64,000 nt of DNA, taken from the NCBI GenBank assembly GCA_916048095.2, contig OU696570.1, forward strand, positions 7,010,928 through 7,074,927. The letters run 5' to 3'. A program made the translations under genes and the position numbers. The notes below the pieces were generated by a model. That model was not told the DNA's origin, searched no databases, and saw only the letters and a program-made list of their open reading frames with translations. The DNA comes from Sacculina carcini (lineage: Eukaryota; Arthropoda; Thecostraca; Sacculinidae). Positions 59,089-64,000 of this stretch are shown here, one piece after another; position 1 is the stretch's first letter, and every line of letters begins with the position of its first letter.

Positions 59089-59136
59089 ACTTCTCCTGAC
59101 GATGGCTAGTGATAGCCGAAAGGTACCTAGAGGAAT
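59089..59136 (+). ncRNA. Hammerhead ribozyme motif, type I, right arm (plus strand)
   Basis: Stem I strand ACTTCTC (59089-59095), core CTGACGA (59096-59102), stem II TGGCTA/TAGCC with GTGA loop (59103-59117), core GAAA (59118-59121), palindromic stem III AGGTACCT (59121-59128), cleavage expected after A129 (59129, UA, allowed by the NUH rule), stem I partner GAGGAA (59130-59135). Differs from the left arm by A instead of C at the cleavage site. Confidence 0.78.
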
Positions 59137-59154
59137 AAACTTCAGTGAAAAACT

Positions 59155-59492
59155 TTTGTGGACTCCGTGGTGCAGTTGTTAGCACACCCGCCTCACAAGC
59201 GGGAGGTCCGTGGTTCGAAACCCGGCGGAGCAGAATTTCATTGGGCGAATTCTACAATCCCACAGCCCCTGTCAACCCAGCAGTAAATGGTACCAGATAT
59301 CAGTCATGAGTTGTGCCATGCATTCTGGGGAGGTGGCCCTCTCTAATACGCCTTACGTCCTTGTGGCGCCATAGCGTGGAGAGGGTCGGTTCTGCGGTGG
59401 CAGCGAGCTGCACGGGGCACGCCTGTGTGTTCATAAGCTTCGGCTTCTTCCCGTGTAGCAGCTGCCATTTAGGCATTTAACCTTAATTTAAC
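59155..59492 (+). mobile_element. tRNA-derived SINE, copy 2, best preserved
   Basis: Head CTCCGTGGTGCAGTTGTTAG, anticodon arm CCCGC-CTCACAA-GCGGG (anticodon CAC, tRNA-Val-like), box B GGTTCGAAACC, and CGGAG closing the acceptor stem with CTCCG. A body of about 240 bp follows, and the tail ends GGCATTTAACCTTAATTTAAC. AACT flanks the insertion (59151-59154, 59493-59496). It is inserted in the right arm of the hammerhead element, so is younger than that. Confidence 0.85.
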
Positions 59493-59585
59493 AACTGAAT
59501 GTGTTGTCTCCTGAACACAGAAAAATCGTGCGAAGCATAGAGAAGCTATCGTACCAGCACAACAGTGCCCAGATTGCTGGAACTA

Positions 59586-60518
<933 letters not shown>

Positions 60519-61223
60519 ATGGAAGCTTTGAAATTGACTGACTTGGTTTCAAAATATGACGGCTCCGGTGAGTTGGACGTATGGCTGGATAAGCTGAAAA
60601 TGGCAGCTAAATTGAAAGGTGTGGATGATATTTCGACAATAATGCCACTCTTTTTGGAAGGTAAAGCATTCAGAAATTTTCAGCAGCTGCCAGAAGCTGA
60701 CAAGCAAAAAGCTGGATGTATTATTGTCTCATTGAGACAGGTGTTTGGGCCTCCTCCGTGCGCAGCGTACTCAAAATTCGTCAATCGACGACTGCAAAGT
60801 GACGAAACGTTGGATGATTTTGTAGCTGAGTTTCAGTCGCTGGCCTGTGGCGTCACTGACAGTGACAACGAAGCATGGGTGACCTGTCAATTTCTTCAAG
60901 GGCTTCTCCAAGAGATTCAGTATCCAGTCAGAGCACTACATGAAGTGGAACTGAGTTTGGTAGATGTGTTAAACTGTGCCAAGCAGGTGCAGGCAGGACT
61001 GGTTTCCAAACCGTATGGCCGCGGCTTTGCTGCTACAATAAAATGTTTTAATTGTGGTAAATCAGGTCATATTGCTCGGCAATGCTGATCAAAAAGTACA
61101 ACCGATCGTTTAGTGTGCTATGCTTGTGGTCAACCCGGCCATATTGCTCGTTGGTGTCCGCGAAACGAGGAGCGGGGAATGGCTACTTCTACAGTGCCGT
61201 ACGCTCTTCCCCGCAATCAGTAA
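60519..61223 (+). pseudogene. Gag of the divergent Gypsy-like element, one in-frame stop
   Basis: ATG 60519 opens MEALKLTDLVSKYDGSGELD; the capsid-like part includes FVNRRLQSDETLDDFVAEFQ. First knuckle CFNCGKSGHIARQC, then TGA at 61086-61088, and in the same frame the second knuckle CYACGQPGHIARWC, ending at TAA 61221-61223. Thus only one stop codon, between the knuckles, spoils Gag. The protease frame is minus-1 and overlaps the end. Confidence 0.8.
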
Positions 61224-62335
61224 CCATTGTTTGGATGGACGGTACAATTGTGAATGCTCTCGTTGATACCGGCAGTAGTCATTCCGTGGTTAAAATGAAA
61301 TTAGTTAAAAAACAACAGATTTTGCTACAAGACAGATTGCAATTGAAAATAATGGCTGGGTCGGCCCTCACATTCCGAGGTTGTGTTAACTGTAGAGTGG
61401 TGAAGGTGAACACTGGCCGAATGGTGAAGAATGTGCGTACTTGGGTCTGTGAAAACAGTCAGCTTCCGAACGACGTTGATATGGTGATGGGAATGGACTT
61501 GATAACTGCTGTTGGTGGTGTGACGGTTTCAGCAGATGGTTCAGTCAGCTTTGATAACTCTGAAAAAATGGCTTTTGCTGCAGCTGAAGTGGGTGATGAT
61601 ATTGCTGAGCAAGACTTTGTCGCTAATTTTCGTGATGGCAGGTGGACTGTTAAATGGAAGTGGAAGGACAGTGCCCCGATGTTTTTGAGTGTGAAGAATA
61701 ATTACAGGGTAAAAGAAGCACACCGTGAAGAGTTTGAGTCGGAAGTGTGCTAGTGGATAAGTGACGGCATACTTCAAGAGCACGATCCAGTGAAACATGG
61801 AGAGATAAAAAGTGTGATACCTCTGATGGCGGTATGTCAGGAGAAGAAAAACAAGGTTCGACCAGTACTAGACTACCGCGAGCTGAACGTGCACATCAAA
61901 AGTGCACCAGGCTTAGACAGCGCTGTTTGTGACGAAAGGCTTAGAGAATGGAGACGATTGGGTGAAAATGTCAAATTGCTAGATCTCAAAAAGGCGTATT
62001 TGCAAGTTCATATTGATCCATCACTGTGGCGATACCAAGCTGTGAAATTTCACGACAGATATTTCGTCATAACTCGTCTCGGCTTCGGGCTAAGTATTGG
62101 TCCGAAGGTGATGACCCACATATTGAAATATTCGATCTCGAACAGTGAACAATTGCATGGTGCTGTGGATTGCTATATTGGTGACATTATTGTGAAAACT
62201 GATCTTGTAGAAGCTTCTGAAGTTCGTCAGCATATCGGCAAATATGGATTAGTGACGAAAGAACCTGAAAAACTGGACGGAACGAGAACTAGGTTTGCGC
62301 GTGAAAAAAGAAGCCGAATGCTTCAAATGGACTAG
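61150..62335 (+). pseudogene. Protease and reverse transcriptase of the divergent Gypsy-like element
   Basis: Protease: VNALVDTGSSHSVVKMKL and DMVMGMDLITAVGG. TAG at 61751-61753 interrupts the frame, which goes on without shift into RT: NKVRPVLDYRELNVHIKS, VKLLDLKKAYLQVHIDPSLW, FVITRLGFGLSIGPKVMTHI, and CYIGDIIVKTD, where the catalytic box reads YIGD rather than YVDD as in the other copy. The first Asp is needed for polymerase activity, so this RT is dead. The frame changes again near 62290. Confidence 0.78.
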
Positions 62336-62599
62336 AGTTTCTACTCGTTGTGCTCTCAACTCGTTGTGCGGACAGTGGTTAGGACACTTCCCATGCGCTG
62401 GATGGCTGAGGGTGATTTGTGGCTGGCTGCGGCGAGAATCCTGCAATGATCAGTCCAATGTAGATTGGGACGATATTGTTCCTCAACAATTTACGCAGGT
62501 GGTGAAGCAAATAGCCAAAAAATTGAAGAAACATGACCCAGTATCAGGAGTTTGGAGTGTGAATGGTTACTCTGGTACTGTACTCACTAGTTGTTGTGT

Positions 62600-63800
62600 A
62601 CAGGAGATGAGCAAGGCTCAGACTGTCCTGTCTCCAAACCCACTATTGTCTAATCTACGCTTAAATTGTCCGATACTACTTGATTCCACTACATACTTTT
62701 CAAGACTATTCCAAACGTCGATACACCTATTCGGGAAACTATATTTCTTTATATCCCTAACCACTCTGGTCTGCCTAAGGCATTTATTGTGTCCCCTTCG
62801 ATCTCTCTCACTCCAAACTACCCAACCTTTTCTATCCAGTTTGTCTTTGCCAATGCTATGCTTAAAAACGTTTATTAAATCACCCCTTAATCTTCTCATC
62901 GCTAATGTAGGTAACCCAACTCTCTCTAGCCTCTCCTCATAAGTTAATGTCCTCAATTTTGCTACTAACTTGGTTGCTACTCGTTGTACTTTCTCTATTC
63001 TTGCTATATGATTTTTCTTGTGCGGAGCCCATATTACTACAGCGTATTCCAATGGTGGCCTAATAATACTCATCATCAATTTCCTTATCATCTCTTCATC
63101 CAAGTGATTAAATGAAGCTCTAACATTATTAATTGTTCTGAAGGCCGCATTCACTCTTCTTGTAATATGCCTCTCCGGCGACAGTGTTTGATCAACTGTG
63201 ACACCCAAGTCTCGTTCAAGGTTGACCTTATGTAGACTGTGATCACCCAACGTATAACACATCGACGGTCGGCATTCACTTCTGCCAAATTTCATTACGT
63301 GACACTTGCTAGCATTAAAAGCCATGCCCCATTTGTCACTCCATTCAGAAAGTGTGTGCAAGTCCTCCTGCAATTCCTCACAGCTGGCTTGATCTGTGAC
63401 TCTTTTTAACATCTTCATGTCATCCGCAAACATGTTGACATAACTTCCTATTCCTTTCGTCATTTGATTGATATAAACCAGGAACATTATCGGCCCGAGC
63501 ACCGATCCCTGTGGAACACCGCTCAACACATCCCTCCATGCCGACTTCTCACCTTTCACAATCGTTCTCATCTTCCGTCCACTCAAGTAGTCTCGCATCC
63601 ATTCCAACAACTTTCCATGTATCCCTCCTTCATGCTCAATTTGAAACAATAACATGGTGTGAGGGACTCTGTCAAACGCCTTTTTCAGATCAAGGTATAC
63701 GCAATCTACCCATCCATCTCTCTTCTGAACCGTATCAATCACCCTCGAATAAAAACTCATCAAATTCGTGACGCACGACTTCCCGCTTCCGTGCTCTGCT
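62600..63800 (-). mobile_element. 5'-truncated CR1-like LINE inserted in the divergent Gypsy-like element
   Basis: The minus strand has an ORF2 C-terminal half and only a few tens of bases of 3' sequence below the stop (62618-62620). The frame above 63763 continues briefly as HGSGKSCVTNLM and meets a stop near 63810, suggesting a truncated 5' end there. The insertion point lies in the RNase H-connection region of the host element. No clear target duplication was found. Confidence 0.68.
62618..63763 (-). CDS. CR1-like LINE reverse transcriptase, C-terminal half of ORF2, open
   Basis: 381 codons without a break. Motifs: VYLDLKKAFDRVPHTMLLFQ (motif A, catalytic Asp), SGVPQGSVLGPIMFLVYINQ (motif B), VNMFADDMKMLKRV (FADD catalytic box), GMAFNASKCHVMKFG, and the thumb region EYAVVIWAPHKKNHIARIEK, then RRLRGDLINVFKHSIGKDKL and the end region of CR1-like ORF2. 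All RT catalytic residues in view are intact, so the copy is rather young, but the endonuclease and RT N-terminus are missing. It belongs to a different LINE lineage from the one at 2893-7430. Confidence 0.82.
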   Translation of the reverse strand: MMSFYSRVIDTVQKRDGWVDCVYLDLKKAFDRVPHTMLLFQIEHEGGIHGKLLEWMRDYLSGRKMRTIVKGEKSAWRDVLSGVPQGSVLGPIMFLVYINQMTKGIGSYVNMFADDMKMLKRVTDQASCEELQEDLHTLSEWSDKWGMAFNASKCHVMKFGRSECRPSMCYTLGDHSLHKVNLERDLGVTVDQTLSPERHITRRVNAAFRTINNVRASFNHLDEEMIRKLMMSIIRPPLEYAVVIWAPHKKNHIARIEKVQRVATKLVAKLRTLTYEERLERVGLPTLAMRRLRGDLINVFKHSIGKDKLDRKGWVVWSERDRRGHNKCLRQTRVVRDIKKYSFPNRCIDVWNSLEKYVVESSSIGQFKRRLDNSGFGDRTV

Positions 63801-64000
63801 GTGTTCGAACATGACTCCGTTCAGTTATGATATATATTGTGCTTCTGTACTCTTATTTGCACTGGTCAGTTTTCACTTATGCAAGATCTTCCGCAGATTC
63901 GTACAAATTATTTTATTATTAGCATTCTTCAGCCAACATTGGGACCTTCTTGTCGAACAGGAGCATGTAGAGCAACTGGAGTTGCATGTATCATTTCGCT

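Larger units (their letters stand above)
58400..59585. mobile_element. Inverted-repeat element with a hammerhead motif in each arm (Penelope/retrozyme-like)
   Basis: 58400-58760 recurs inverted at about 58880-59154 and 59493-59580; the right arm is interrupted by a SINE (59155-59492). Each arm has one hammerhead core, then GGAATAAACTTCAGTGAAAA, TGTCTCCTGAACACAGAAAA and CGTGCGAAGCATAGAGAA, and each outer end runs into an (AT)n tract. Hammerhead ribozymes are known in LTR-like repeats of Penelope-like elements and in retrozymes. No reverse transcriptase or GIY-YIG domain is seen, so the element would be non-autonomous. Confidence 0.68.

Noticed and set aside
59161..59232. Functional tRNA-Val gene
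   Set aside because: Acceptor and T stems have mismatches, and the tRNA-like head is joined to a body and tail repeated elsewhere: it is a SINE.

Overview
The window looks like a transposon-dense stretch of an invertebrate (probably protostome) animal nuclear genome. Reasons: one recognisable host gene is split by a canonical GT-AG intron of about 20.7 kb; there are many LTR and non-LTR retrotransposons in several states of decay; there is a tRNA-derived SINE family; and (GT)n and (AT)n microsatellites are long. Nothing fixes the species, and no prokaryotic gene layout, CRISPR array or operon is present. All calls come from reading the sequence; no database search was run.

Layout. (1) 1318-22760, + strand: the last two coding exons of a two-pore-domain (K2P) potassium channel, carrying M3/P2 (1318-1484) and M4 plus C-tail (22192-22760). 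The intron between them holds decayed LINE fragments, a near full-length but broken CR1/L2-like LINE (minus, about 2893-7430), a deletion-derivative Gypsy element with matched LTRs and a 5-bp target duplication (8592-10804), a BEL/Pao remnant (minus, 11566-11800), a second related Gypsy element (about 12142-17162) that itself carries a tRNA-SINE, and a minus-strand divergent Gypsy-like element (about 17433-21180). (2) 23399-27469: a CsRn1/Kabuki-type Gypsy element (CHCC gag motif, tRNA-Trp primer site) lacking RNase H and most of integrase, with long GT repeats inside its LTRs. (3) 27480-36770: an AT-rich mosaic with two interleaved repeat families in alternating blocks, repeated at a higher-order period of about 4.2 kb. 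(4) 36780-42075: a minus-strand Gypsy pol whose gag lies on the opposite strand, then a 976-bp mini LTR element. (5) 42120-43740: a foldback element, a gag fragment and an inverted SINE. (6) 43872-50555: a long CsRn1/Kabuki-type element with both LTRs and a 4-bp duplication, recent but with broken frames. (7) 50560-58400: mostly unassigned sequence with a BED-like zinc-finger ORF, a hAT-like MITE and a 1665-bp foldback DNA transposon with an 8-bp duplication. (8) 58430-59580: an inverted repeat whose two arms each contain a hammerhead-ribozyme motif, one arm interrupted by the SINE. (9) 60519-62600: a second member of the divergent Gypsy-like family, interrupted by a CR1-like LINE (minus, about 62600-63800).

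The only cellular product supported is the K2P channel. The other coding potential is mobile-element machinery (Gag, protease, reverse transcriptase, RNase H, integrase, LINE ORF1/ORF2), almost all broken by stops, frameshifts or deletions. The most striking structural signals are the paired hammerhead motifs, the large foldback transposon, and the higher-order repeat mosaic.
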